DNA from: JACQFZ01 sp041485885 | GTDB lineage: Bacteria; Pseudomonadota; Gammaproteobacteria; Acidiferrobacterales; Sulfurifustaceae | Assembly: GCA_041485885.1 (NCBI GenBank) | Contig: JBGPKL010000004.1 | Coordinates: 79,887-143,886 of the forward strand | DNA: 64,000 nucleotides | Direction: 5' to 3' | Part shown: piece after piece, positions 16,850 through 24,587 of the stretch | How the letters are laid out: each line of letters begins with the position of its first letter | How positions within the stretch are numbered: position 1 is the first letter of the stretch | Notes under the pieces: model-generated | What the model saw: the letters and a program-made list of their open reading frames with translations, nothing else | The model's database searches: none | Told to the model about the DNA's origin: nothing | Translations under genes and position numbers: made by a program

Positions 16850-17161
16850 TCACGCCGCCATGACTTCGCGCAGAACTTCGGGGTGGCGCGCGACGATCTT
16901 CAGAAGTGTCTCCGCGGCACCGGACGGTTGGCGCCGGCCTTGCTCCCATTGCTGCAACGTTCGAGGAGAAATCTTTAGCGCCGCCGCAAACTGGCTTTGC
17001 GAAAGTCCGCTCTTCAGGCGAGCCGCAACGATATCGTTTGCCTTGACCTTGTATTTGGCTCCGTGACGCCCAGCCTTCACGTCTCGGATTGCCTGTAGTA
17101 ACTCCTCACCAATATTTCGCTTGGCGTCCCGCGCCAACAACGCTTTCTCACGACGTGACAT
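16850..17161 (-). CDS. XRE-family antitoxin (HigA/RelB-type helix-turn-helix)
   Basis: 103 residues with a helix-turn-helix in the second half: IVAARLKSGLSQSQFAAALKISPRTLQQWEQGRRQPSG, then a short helix ALLKIVARHPEVLREV-like tail. Start at MSRREK (17161), which overlaps the end of the toxin gene by 14 bp; the longer ORF to 17338 reads out of the toxin gene in another frame. Toxin-first order with an XRE antitoxin behind it is the HigBA arrangement. It likely represses its own promoter. Confidence 0.88.
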   Translation of the reverse strand: MSRREKALLARDAKRNIGEELLQAIRDVKAGRHGAKYKVKANDIVAARLKSGLSQSQFAAALKISPRTLQQWEQGRRQPSGAAETLLKIVARHPEVLREVMAA

Positions 17162-17468
17162 GACCCATCTCCTCTGCGATCTTTCGCAGAACATGCGCAG
17201 GGATATTGTCCCGAGCGCTCTTGGCATAAATGACAAGCAGAACCACCGCACCACGCGCAAGGCGTAGGGTGTATATGACCCGCACCCCACCACGCTTTCC
17301 GGCGCCCGCACGAGCCCAACGGATCTTGCGGCAGCCACCGGAACCAGGCACTACATCACCGGCTTCCGGACTGTTTGCGATGAATGCTGCGAACTCTCCA
17401 CGCTCTTCCTCCGACCAATAGTCAGGCCAAAGCTTCGAGAACAGGGGAGATTCAATGATTGTCAGCAT
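17148..17468 (-). CDS. RelE/HigB-type toxin
   Basis: 106-residue RNase-fold toxin. Seen: start MLTIIESPLFSKLWPDYWSEEE, central GCRKIRWARAGAGKRGGVRVIYT, then VLLVIYAKSARDNIPAHVLRKIAEEM. The pattern KIRW...GKRGGXRVIY...YXKXXRDNI is typical of DUF1044/HigB-type toxins. It is followed by the overlapping XRE antitoxin gene on the same strand. Both ends of the module border repeats (a hairpin element at 17544 and an IS5-like end at 17604), suggesting repeated exchange of DNA here. Confidence 0.88.
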   Translation of the reverse strand: MLTIIESPLFSKLWPDYWSEEERGEFAAFIANSPEAGDVVPGSGGCRKIRWARAGAGKRGGVRVIYTLRLARGAVVLLVIYAKSARDNIPAHVLRKIAEEMGHVTS

Positions 17469-17543
17469 TGAGCTGACTATACTTCAATGGAGTATATGCG
17501 AACAAGTCGACTACTTCGCGCTTCCTGAAGAGAAGCCATCCAA

Positions 17544-17598
17544 GTAGGGTGCGTCCCACGCACCGATCGATTGGGTTGGTGCGTGGGACGCACCCTAC
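17544..17598. repeat. 55-bp hairpin repeat with perfect 21-bp arms (GTAGGG type)
   Basis: GTAGGGTGCGTCCCACGCACC at 17544-17564 is repeated exactly in inverted orientation at 17578-17598, with a 13-bp spacer. It lies between the HigB/HigA-like module and the cytochrome gene and adjoins an IS5-like end. It shares the GTAGG...CCTAC outer bases with the elements at 16037 and 54897. Confidence 0.85.
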
Positions 17599-17603
17599 AT
17601 CGG

Positions 17604-17620
17604 ATTAATCAGAGCTTTCC
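17604..17620. repeat. Orphan IS5-like terminal sequence
   Basis: ATTAATCAGAGCTTTCC matches the right end of the two complete MITEs at 27353 and 35856 (AATCAGAG(G/C)TTCC) with one extra T. No matching left end was found close by, so the partner end seems to have been lost. Confidence 0.6.
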
Positions 17621-17725
17621 TAAATCGAAACGGACGGAGGGGTGCATGAACGTTCGAGTGTTGATGCGGTATGGATAGCGAAACGAATACCCGGCGAGGT
17701 CGACCGACCTCGCCGGTCACGGTCG

Positions 17726-18535
17726 TTACTTCGTCGTCTTCGCCTTCGCCTGAAGCGCGTTGATCGAGAAGAGGTAGCTGTCCTTGGTCAGCGGCTTGTG
17801 GCACGCGAGGCATTCCGCCTGGTTCACGCCGGGCCGTTGTTTTTTATCGGCGGTGAAGACGGCGTAGTTCCAGTCGGCGTTGCGCAGCATGTCGGGGAAG
17901 TCGTTGCCCCAGCCGGACTCCGTTTCCATCGCGGTGTAGAAGATGAGCTTATCCGGCGCATAGAAGCCGTCGCTGCCCATCACGGGGTTCTTCGCGTCGT
18001 CGAGCTTCGCCGTGTACGCCTCCACGAACATCACCGCGCCGTGAGTCACCGGCTTGCCTTCGCGCGCGGCTTTGAGCGCGACGTTGTTGGCGTAGTACTT
18101 ACGCACTTGCTTGGTCGCGGGGAAGTTTATGGTCATATAGTAAGTGAAATCTTTCTGATAGTTCTCCGGGAACGCGACGCGCGACTTCGCGATGTTTGCC
18201 GGAATCTCGGACTTCGCCGTGCCCGCGGCGCCCGGCAGGCTGTTCCAGAACGCGGCGAGATTCTCGACGTCTTTGTCGTCGAGCTGCGCGGCGATCGCGC
18301 TCATCAGAGGATCTTTACGACTTCCATCCTTGAACGCTTTGAGCTGCTTCGCGATGTAGCCTTCCTTCTGCCCAGCCAGGTTTGGAATGACGGCGCCGAC
18401 GCTGGCGCCGTCTTTTCCGTGGCACGACATGCAGACGGACGCCTTGGCCTTGCCTTCGTCGACACTGGCGGCCTGTAGCGATGACACGATTCCCGCCGAG
18501 ACGAATGCGAACGATATTAAGAATACGGTCTTCAT
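17726..18535 (-). CDS. Cytochrome c fused to a cytochrome P460-like domain
   Basis: 269-residue periplasmic protein with signal peptide (residues 1-22). Seen: an N-terminal c4/c5-like module with haem motif CMSCH near residue 35 and its Met ligand region (DPLMSAIAAQL); then a second module resembling cytochrome P460 (FTYYMTINFP, VMFVEAYTAKLDD, FYTAMETESGWGNDFP) ending with a second haem motif CLACHKPLTKDSYLFS. P460 cytochromes use a Lys-crosslinked haem to oxidise hydroxylamine or bind NO; the crosslinking Lys cannot be fixed here without alignment. Such a fusion suggests a self-contained electron acceptor. It stands alone; the GC-rich leader shows no clear partner gene. Confidence 0.82.
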   Translation of the reverse strand: MKTVFLISFAFVSAGIVSSLQAASVDEGKAKASVCMSCHGKDGASVGAVIPNLAGQKEGYIAKQLKAFKDGSRKDPLMSAIAAQLDDKDVENLAAFWNSLPGAAGTAKSEIPANIAKSRVAFPENYQKDFTYYMTINFPATKQVRKYYANNVALKAAREGKPVTHGAVMFVEAYTAKLDDAKNPVMGSDGFYAPDKLIFYTAMETESGWGNDFPDMLRNADWNYAVFTADKKQRPGVNQAECLACHKPLTKDSYLFSINALQAKAKTTK

Positions 18536-18800
18536 GTGGTTCCTCCTTGTTTATTAGAGCCCTCAATTGAGCATGGGCCGCAATGTTTGGAGCAGGGCGA
18601 CACTGCGGTGCAACGCTAGTTTTTTCGCGAGGCGACGATACTGAGCGTGCGCTCGCGGAGCGGATCTCAAAGAATGCCGCGCATGCTTCCACTAATCCAG
18701 CGCCAGCCGCGGCAAACTAGCGGATGGCCGATGCCTTGTCAATCGACCGGTAACGAGCGTCACGTATTGTTCGTAGCGCGAATCCACCCGCCGGTGTGCC

Positions 18801-19214
18801 TTACTTGATGCTCTCGACATAGTCGGCGGGAAGCTCCAGCCGACGGCCCAAATCGCGCAGCTTCGCGGCGTACTCCGCGTTCGTCGTTTCGTCGGGCGGA
18901 ATTACCTCCAGGTTGAAACAGAGCGCGGGCACGCTGCGTCCGTCGCTGAGCGCCGCCATTACCGCCTCCGGGCGATAAGCGCGCACGCTCGCGTCGGAGT
19001 AAAGCGCTTCGATTTCCGGCTGCGCGAGCCCCATGACGAAACCGTAAACGCGAGCATCGGCACGAGGCACCAGCGTTGCGCGTTGTCCGATGCGAAGCGC
19101 GAAGCCATCGACACAAGCCACACGCGGGTCGGTGGGATGCAGCCCTTTGGCTCGCAACGCGTCCGCGTCCATGAAGAGGCCGTAAAAAAATACGTCGATG
19201 TGGCGAATCGTCAT
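18801..19214 (-). CDS. Gamma-glutamylcyclotransferase-like (AIG2/BtrG fold) protein
   Basis: 137 residues. Seen: start MTIRHIDVFFYGLFMDADALRAKG, which holds the YGxxM-type loop of the GGCT fold, then GFALRIGQRATLVPRADARVYGFVMGL and an acidic ALYSDASVRAYRP segment, matching GGCT-like proteins; the catalytic Glu is likely in the PEIEALYSD region. The start at 19214 follows from the fold's first strand; the ORF extends to 19394 without similarity. Substrate unknown. It is divergent from the TPR-protein gene. Confidence 0.75.
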   Translation of the reverse strand: MTIRHIDVFFYGLFMDADALRAKGLHPTDPRVACVDGFALRIGQRATLVPRADARVYGFVMGLAQPEIEALYSDASVRAYRPEAVMAALSDGRSVPALCFNLEVIPPDETTNAEYAAKLRDLGRRLELPADYVESIK

Positions 19215-19532
19215 GCTGAATCGTCGAGCGGTCGATCGGAAATGTGGCCCACGTCGTGCGTGACGACTTCGGTCAAACGCGTTCGTGCGCAGTCTACAGG
19301 GTCTCGGGGGCGAGAGGTCATCGTCAGGAACGTCGAAGGAAGGATGCGAAATCGGCCGGCGTGATGCAAGGAATCCGCACCCTCGGCTCTCCAATCGATG
19401 CGCGGCTCTCGTCCGGCTCGTCGGCCCTGACAGCGGCCGGTGTATCGATTTTGTCTTTTCGTCGCAATCCCCCTGACGACATTTCCATGCGGCGCTAGGC
19501 TCCTGCGTGTATCAACGATGGAGGAACGAATC

Positions 19533-20135
19533 ATGCGCTACTCAATCTCGTTTGTTTATTTCGCCGCGATCGCCGTGGCGATCACCGTCGGGTTTCCGAA
19601 GTACTCCGAAGCTCAAACTCCCGACCTCGTCGCACAGGGGCGACAAGCGCTTGCCGCCGAAAAATTCGACGAGGCCCTGGCAACGTTGGAACAAGCCGTC
19701 GCCGCCGATTCGAAAAATCCCGCCGCCTTGGCTTGGCTCGGTAACGCTCAGGTGCGAAAGACCGCGAGCGTTCCTCTCTTCGAGAGACCGAATTGGGTCA
19801 AGAAGGGCATGGACACGCTCGACCAGGCGGTCGAGCGCTTCCCGAACGATTGGGTGGTTTATCTGGTACGCGGCAGCACCGCCGCGCGGTTGCCGGCCAT
19901 GTTCGCCAAGGGCTCACGGGCCGTCAAGGATTTGAACACGGTCATCGCCATGCGTGAAAAAAATCCCGCCGCCGTGCCGGATGGCGCGATGGCGACGGCG
20001 TATCTCAACCTCGGCTTCGCGCACAAGCAGAACGGCGAGTTGCCCGAGGCGCGCGCGGCGTGGGAGAAAGGTAAGAAGCTCTACCCGCAAGCGCCGGAAG
20101 CCGCGGCCATAGATAAAGAGCTAGGGAGCTTATAG
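19533..20135 (+). CDS. Exported TPR protein
   Basis: 200-residue periplasmic protein with signal peptide (FVYFAAIAVAITVGFPKYSEAQ) followed by tetratricopeptide-like helices: LVAQGRQALAAEKFDEALATLEQAVAAD, PAALAWLGNAQV, AYLNLGFAHKQNGELPEARAAWEKG. The ATG at 19533 has GGAGGA 7 nt upstream; an upstream in-frame ATG at 19518 is inside that site. The gene stops 2 bp before the carotenoid oxygenase ATG, so the two are one transcript and the TPR protein may assemble or stabilise the exported enzymes of this run. Confidence 0.85.
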   Translation: MRYSISFVYFAAIAVAITVGFPKYSEAQTPDLVAQGRQALAAEKFDEALATLEQAVAADSKNPAALAWLGNAQVRKTASVPLFERPNWVKKGMDTLDQAVERFPNDWVVYLVRGSTAARLPAMFAKGSRAVKDLNTVIAMREKNPAAVPDGAMATAYLNLGFAHKQNGELPEARAAWEKGKKLYPQAPEAAAIDKELGSL

Positions 20136-20137
20136 CC

Positions 20138-21658
20138 ATGAAAACAGTCAGCCGCATTTCTCGACGCGATTTCGTGAAAGCGCTCGGTGCGGCGAGCGCG
20201 CTCGGACTTATCGAGTCGTCCAGCTTGAGCCGAGTTTTCGCCGCCGATACCAGCACCGGTTATCTCGCGCATAGAACCGCAGGCGCTGAAGGTGCGTGGG
20301 AGCTAAAGCGCGTCGAGGGTTCCGTACCGCGTGAGCTGAACGGCGTGTTGTACCGCGTCGCGCCGGGCCATAAGGAAACGTTCGGCGTGAAGCTGCAACA
20401 CCTCTTCGACGGCGATGCGTTCGCTTCGCGTTACACTTTCCGTGAAGGCAACGTCAGCTTGCGCGCGCGTTTCGTCGATACGCCGCAGCGGCGCGAAGAG
20501 ATGAAAGCCGGTGAGATGCGCTATAGCGAGTACGGTACCCGCAAGCCACTATCCGCGAACGGTCCGAATCACTTCCGTCCCAAGTTTGCGCCGAGCGTCA
20601 ATATCATCCGCTGGGATGGGCGCATGCTCGGCTTGTCGGAGGGCGGGCACCCGACGGCGATCGATCCGATCGATCTCTCTTATCAGAGCGAGTGGGACTT
20701 CCATGGCACGCTGGCGCCGGAGGTGTCTTTCACCGCGCACCCGCGATTCGATCCGCAGACAGGCGAGGGTTACGCCTACGGCACCCATCGCGGGGACAAA
20801 TTAGTTCTGATGGTCTATCGCATGGAGCGCGACGGGCGGCTGAAGCAATTGTACGCACTGCCGCAGAAGGACTACTCCATGATTCACGATATGCTGCTGA
20901 CGCGCGAGCACATCATCCTTGTCATCCCGCCGCTGCGCATGGATATCGCGCAAATGGTGATGGGCCGCGCGTCGGTCGCCGACGCGCTTGTCTACGCCGA
21001 GCGCGAGCCGACACGGTTCGTGATTTTGCGCAAAGACGGGACCGGTGCGCCCGTGACCATCGAAGCTCCTTCTGCCTTTGTGTTCCATCACGGCAACGCG
21101 TTCGAACAGAACGGCCGCATCGTCATGGATTCCATTCTCTATCCCGACGCCTCCACGCTAAAAGTGTTGCACGCGTTCGATCGAGAGCAGCGGCCGCCGG
21201 TGCCACCGAACGTGCTTACGCGCTTAACGCTCGATCCGATCGGTCGCGCCGTGGTCAGCCGCACCGAGTTTACGACGCGCGAGGAATTGCCGCGGTTCGA
21301 CGCGCGCCGTGTCGGCAGCGACGCACGCTATCTCTACACCATTAGCCGCTCGGTCGACGTTCCGTTTGTGGGGACAGGCATGGTGCGTCACGACTTGCAC
21401 GCCGGTAGCGAAATCCGCGTCGCGGCGGGGCCGGCGCGCGTATACGGCGAGCCGGTGTTTGTGCCGCATCCGGGGCAGACTGCCGAAGATCGCGGGTGGG
21501 TGCTGGCCCAGGGCTACGATGCCAGCCGCGATGAAACATTTCTCGAAATGCGCGACGCCGGCACGATGGACTTCGAAGCACGCGTCTGGACCGGGCAGCA
21601 TTTCCCGTTGGGATTTCACGGCAACTTTTATGCAACCGATGAGAAGGGGGTGTCATGA
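20138..21658 (+). CDS. Tat-exported carotenoid/lignostilbene-type oxygenase
   Basis: 506-residue member of the carotenoid cleavage oxygenase family, a seven-bladed propeller with a four-His iron site. Seen: Tat motif SRRDFVKALG at residues 8-17, then the family phrase LQHLFDGDAFASRYTFREG, and four candidate iron-binding His near residues 200 (FTAHPRF), 249 (MIHDML), 316/317 (FHHGNAF) and 493 (GFHGNF). The substrate could be a carotenoid, apocarotenoid or stilbene. Export of a CCO with a Tat signal is unusual and suggests a folded cofactor-loaded enzyme acting outside the cytoplasm. It overlaps the HbpS/GlcG gene by ATGA. Confidence 0.9.
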   Translation: MKTVSRISRRDFVKALGAASALGLIESSSLSRVFAADTSTGYLAHRTAGAEGAWELKRVEGSVPRELNGVLYRVAPGHKETFGVKLQHLFDGDAFASRYTFREGNVSLRARFVDTPQRREEMKAGEMRYSEYGTRKPLSANGPNHFRPKFAPSVNIIRWDGRMLGLSEGGHPTAIDPIDLSYQSEWDFHGTLAPEVSFTAHPRFDPQTGEGYAYGTHRGDKLVLMVYRMERDGRLKQLYALPQKDYSMIHDMLLTREHIILVIPPLRMDIAQMVMGRASVADALVYAEREPTRFVILRKDGTGAPVTIEAPSAFVFHHGNAFEQNGRIVMDSILYPDASTLKVLHAFDREQRPPVPPNVLTRLTLDPIGRAVVSRTEFTTREELPRFDARRVGSDARYLYTISRSVDVPFVGTGMVRHDLHAGSEIRVAAGPARVYGEPVFVPHPGQTAEDRGWVLAQGYDASRDETFLEMRDAGTMDFEARVWTGQHFPLGFHGNFYATDEKGVS

Positions 21659-22188
21659 TCAACGTAGAGCGGATGCGCGCGCAGCGCGCGCGATCATGGG
21701 CGGTGGCTCTCGGCGTCGTGCTGGGCATGACGTTCGCTATCGGTGGCTGGGCGCAAACCGAGCCGCTGCCCAGCGAGAAATATTTACCGTTGGCGTTGGC
21801 CGTTGAGGCCGCCACCGCGGCGGTCGACGCGTGTCTTAAGCGAGGATATCGAGTCAGCGCGACCGTCGTCGATCGTGCCGGCGTCGCGCGCGTGCTCCTA
21901 CGTGCGGACGGCGCCGGTCCGCACACCGCCGACGGCACGCTGCGCAAGGCGTACACCGCCGCGAGCTTTCGCATGCCGACGTCGTTTCTCGCCGAGTACA
22001 TCAAGAGCACGCCGGGCGCGGAGGCGCTGCGTCATGGCGATCGCTTAATGATATTCGGCGGCGGCGTGCCCATCGCTGTCGGGTCTGAGGTGATCGGTGC
22101 CATCGCCGTCGGCGGCGCACCCGGCGGGGACCTCGACGACGTATGCGCGCGCGCCGGCGTGGAAAAGATCAAGGATCGACTGAAATAG
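21655..22188 (+). CDS. Exported HbpS/GlcG-family haem-binding-like protein
   Basis: 177 residues with an N-terminal signal (SWAVALGVVLGMTFAIGGWAQ). Seen: LALAVEAATAAVDACLKRGYRVSATVVDRAGVARVLLRADGA, FRMPTSFLAEYIKS and the glycine-rich GGGVPIAVGSEVIGAIAVGGAPGG, the signature of the HbpS/GlcG (DUF336) fold. Members bind haem or cobalamin or serve as enzyme accessory subunits. The start overlaps the stop of the oxygenase gene by 4 bp (ATGA), implying translational coupling, so this protein probably works with the oxygenase. Confidence 0.9.
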   Translation: MINVERMRAQRARSWAVALGVVLGMTFAIGGWAQTEPLPSEKYLPLALAVEAATAAVDACLKRGYRVSATVVDRAGVARVLLRADGAGPHTADGTLRKAYTAASFRMPTSFLAEYIKSTPGAEALRHGDRLMIFGGGVPIAVGSEVIGAIAVGGAPGGDLDDVCARAGVEKIKDRLK

Positions 22189-22195
22189 CACGCCT

Positions 22196-23092
22196 ATGAA
22201 GATCTACGCGGCGATAGCACTCCTGATTATGAATCTCGCCTCGGTTGCGGCTCGCGCATCGGATATCGAGTCGCGGGTTGAGCAAGGTTACGTCGATTCG
22301 AATGGCGTCAAGATTCACTACGCGACTTTGGGTCAGGGGCCGTTGATCGTGATGATCCACGGCTTTCCGGAGTTCTGGTACACGTGGCGATCACAGATGG
22401 AGGGTCTCGCCGATAAGTACCAAACCGTCGCGATCGATCTGCGCGGCTACAACTTGAGCGATAAACCGGAAGGCGTCGAAAACTATGACATGCGTTTGCT
22501 CGTGGGCGACGTTATTGCCGTGATCAAACATTTTGGCAAGGAGAAAGCGATCGTCGTGGGTCACGAGTGGGGCGGCGGTATCGCCTGGAACCTTGCGCTG
22601 CAAGCGCCGCAATACGTCGACCGGCTGATCGTCTTGAGTCAGCCGCATCCGCGCGGGTTGAGGCGCGAGCTGGCGCGTAACCCGAGGCAGCAGTCCGTCG
22701 CCGAATACGCGCGTCTGTTCCAGCAGGACGACGCCGAAAAACTGATCAAGCCCGAGGATTTGGTCTTCTGGGTTACCGACCCGCAAGCCAAAGCGAAATA
22801 CGTCGAGGCGCTCCGACGCTCGAGCGCCAAGGCGATTGTGTCGTACTGGCAACGCAACTATCCGCGGCCTCCTTATCAGGAAGACACGTCGGCGGTTGTT
22901 AAAACGAAGATGCCGGTGCTGTTACTCTATGGCCTGGACGACCCGGCGCTGGTGCCGGATGCACTCAACCAAACATGGGATTGGATGGGCAAGGACCTTA
23001 CGCTCATTACATTGCCGAACGGCGGGCATTTCATTCAGGAGCACGCGGCCGCTGTCGTTACACGGACGATTCGAAGCTGGTTGGAGCGCTGA
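22196..23092 (+). CDS. Exported epoxide-hydrolase-like alpha/beta hydrolase, Glu at nucleophile position
   Basis: 298-residue protein with signal peptide (IYAAIALLIMNLASVAARAS). Seen: oxyanion-hole HGFPEFWYTW, the nucleophile elbow VVGHEWGGGIAW at residues 121-131, the acid region LYGLDDPALVPD and the catalytic His in NGGHFIQEH. Epoxide hydrolases and haloalkane dehalogenases have Asp at the elbow (GHDWGG); here the codon is GAG, Glu. This could weaken or change the reaction. It follows the HbpS gene by 7 bp, completing a run of four exported proteins. Confidence 0.85.
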   Translation: MKIYAAIALLIMNLASVAARASDIESRVEQGYVDSNGVKIHYATLGQGPLIVMIHGFPEFWYTWRSQMEGLADKYQTVAIDLRGYNLSDKPEGVENYDMRLLVGDVIAVIKHFGKEKAIVVGHEWGGGIAWNLALQAPQYVDRLIVLSQPHPRGLRRELARNPRQQSVAEYARLFQQDDAEKLIKPEDLVFWVTDPQAKAKYVEALRRSSAKAIVSYWQRNYPRPPYQEDTSAVVKTKMPVLLLYGLDDPALVPDALNQTWDWMGKDLTLITLPNGGHFIQEHAAAVVTRTIRSWLER

Positions 23093-23200
23093 CTATTTGA
23101 TAGTCGGGAGTAATCAGCGTCGATTTGCCTGGGTGTGCCGCTCCCCAGCCCCTCCCCCGCATTGTTAGGCATCGCTTCGGACATAGGGAGAGAAATGCCT

Positions 23201-23938
23201 CTACTCAGAGAGATCGGGCAACGAGACCATGAGAGGCAACTCTTTCTCTGGAATAAAAGCGAGGACACCTTTCAACTTGTTTTCGACCTCTTGCGCTTTG
23301 CCAAGAAAGTAGAGCATGGCGGCGTCAGAAAAGAAGGCACGTTGGAAATCGCGATGCGTCCGGGCATCGAATTGAAGCGTTGTTAAGACTTCGGCTGCAA
23401 GCAATCGCTGCGCCGGCAATTGAAGCGGATTTTTCTCCAACGACAGCAAATTGTCGTCGTCTTGATTGAATCGCAGCCAAAGGTCTCTGCCATGTGCGAA
23501 GACGTTGCGAAGGCTTGCTAGTGCTTTCAAGTCTTGATGGGTGTCGCCAAGCATGTTAGGCAACTGGACAGCGAAGACATCCTGAAAGAGTTCAATCAAA
23601 GCATCTAAGGGTGCCTTGTCTATCCGGCGTACGAAATGAGCTACGAGACTCATCAACGTGTCATGAATTGGCAGCGTTGGATAGTCGGGTTCTTCTTTCG
23701 CATTTCCCCAGCTAAAGTTGCCTTTCCGGTGTTGGGCCACCACCGAGCGCGTGTACATAAGCCGTCGCTCCATCAGCTCAACCATAGTCGCTTCGACATG
23801 GCCGGTAACGGTGAGATAGAAAAAGATAGCGAAGCCGTTTCGTTCGTTATCGGCGAGGGTCGAGCGGGTTTCCCAAGCACGCTGTAGATATGCGCGGCTA
23901 AAGGTAGTTGTTGAGACTGAGGACGAGAGGATCTTCAT
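23201..23938 (-). CDS. Integron cassette protein with HEPN-like RX4H motif
   Basis: 245 residues, no recognised family. Largely helical; near residues 140-150 it carries LRNVFAHGRD, an Arg-X4-His pattern like the catalytic or structural RX4-6H motif of HEPN proteins (RNases and RNA-binding toxins). The rest includes a nonpolar core FQDVFAVQLPNML and a C-terminal AKQEV-like helix. The gene sits in the last complete cassette, ends 28 bp before the outer heptamer GTTAGGC (23164) and is preceded by the long attC site at 23949. HEPN membership is an inference from the motif and helicity only. Confidence 0.6.
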   Translation of the reverse strand: MKILSSSVSTTTFSRAYLQRAWETRSTLADNERNGFAIFFYLTVTGHVEATMVELMERRLMYTRSVVAQHRKGNFSWGNAKEEPDYPTLPIHDTLMSLVAHFVRRIDKAPLDALIELFQDVFAVQLPNMLGDTHQDLKALASLRNVFAHGRDLWLRFNQDDDNLLSLEKNPLQLPAQRLLAAEVLTTLQFDARTHRDFQRAFFSDAAMLYFLGKAQEVENKLKGVLAFIPEKELPLMVSLPDLSE

Positions 23939-23948
23939 GCTCTGTGAT

Positions 23949-24123
23949 GCCTAACGGGGCGCGAGTTGAGTCGCACCCCGAGGAAGCAAAGAGAAGCGCA
24001 GCTTCTCTTTGCTGAGGAGTGGGCGGCCGCCGCGAGCGTTGCTCGCGGTGACGGCTCGAACGAGAGTTAGCCGGCGCGCCGCGCCGGCTAACTCTCGTGC
24101 CGTTAGCTCGCGCCCCGTTAGCC
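23949..24123. repeat. Long attC-like site with a second internal palindrome
   Basis: GCCTAACGGGGCGCGAG at 23949 pairs with CTCGCGCCCCGTTAG at its other end (24108-24122). Inside is another palindrome, CGAGAGTTAGCCGGCGCG paired with its complement up to 24098, holding its own GTTAGCC and GGCTAAC. At 175 bp it is far longer than the 58-107 bp of the other sites here, so it may be an unusually long attC or two sites merged around a minimal cassette. Confidence 0.65.
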
Positions 24124-24228
24124 GGACGCGCTCGCAGCGCCGATGGGATCGGTGAGTAGTTCGTGTCGCGATGATGTTCTTCGAAGTCACTGTCGCTTCA
24201 CCTTGCAGGGCGTAGGCGCTGCGCGTCC

Positions 24229-24286
24229 GGCTAACGCCGTGCATAAGCCGCGAGCAAAGCGCGCGGGCTTGATGCATTTGTTAGGC
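24229..24286. repeat. Canonical 58-bp attC site
   Basis: GGCTAAC (24229) and GTTAGGC (24280) flank a good hairpin: GTGCATAAGCC in the left arm pairs with GGGCTTGATGCA in the right, with an inner CGCG...GCGC. This is the closest to a textbook 59-base element in the window. The gene-less segment 24124-24228 lies on one side and the small membrane-protein cassette on the other. Confidence 0.88.
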
Positions 24287-24478
24287 ATTGTTTTGAAGGA
24301 TGCCACCGATGAGCTGCAACAAGAAACCTGCCGCGATCAGAGCCTAACCGATTCTGGGAAGCCACGGGGAAGCAACATGGTCTTGATCTGCTTGAGTAGT
24401 GGCACCTACGGTTTTTGAAGCGTAGATCAACAAGACCACAGCGCCTAAGAAATCGAGGATGAGCCCAATTGTGTTCAT
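24281..24478 (-). pseudogene. 65-codon cassette membrane-protein gene with an in-frame TAG
   Basis: Too short for routine gene calling. From ATG 24478 (AGGA upstream) the frame reads MNTIGLILDFLGAVVLLIYA (one membrane helix), continues to PWLPRIG, meets TAG at 24344-24346 (codon 45), then resumes ALIAAGFLLQLIGGILQNNA with a stop (TAA) inside the attC heptamer GCCTAAC. Two hydrophobic helices around a polar loop and a stop sunk in the attC are typical of real cassette genes. The TAG is either a nonsense mutation or needs suppression. Without it the product would be a two-helix membrane peptide. Confidence 0.65.
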
Positions 24479-24497
24479 TGTTATTTCCTTTACCTTT

Positions 24498-24587
24498 GCC
24501 TAACGTTCGCAGCCACCGGCGCGCGGCCGCCGTGTTTGATCGTAGTACCACGCTTCCCGCGCGTCCGTGTGGGCTGCGGGGTTAGCC
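24498..24587. repeat. 90-bp attC site
   Basis: GCCTAAC at 24498 and GTTAGCC at 24581, with inner arms CGCAGCC (24508) and GGGCTGCG (24571) and a GC-rich loop region. The stop codon TAA of the 24582 gene lies within the outer heptamer on the minus strand (GGCTAAC). Confidence 0.85.

Noticed and set aside
23951..24277. 108-codon ORF across the attC cluster
   Set aside because: It is translated through attC palindromes and has no protein-like features.
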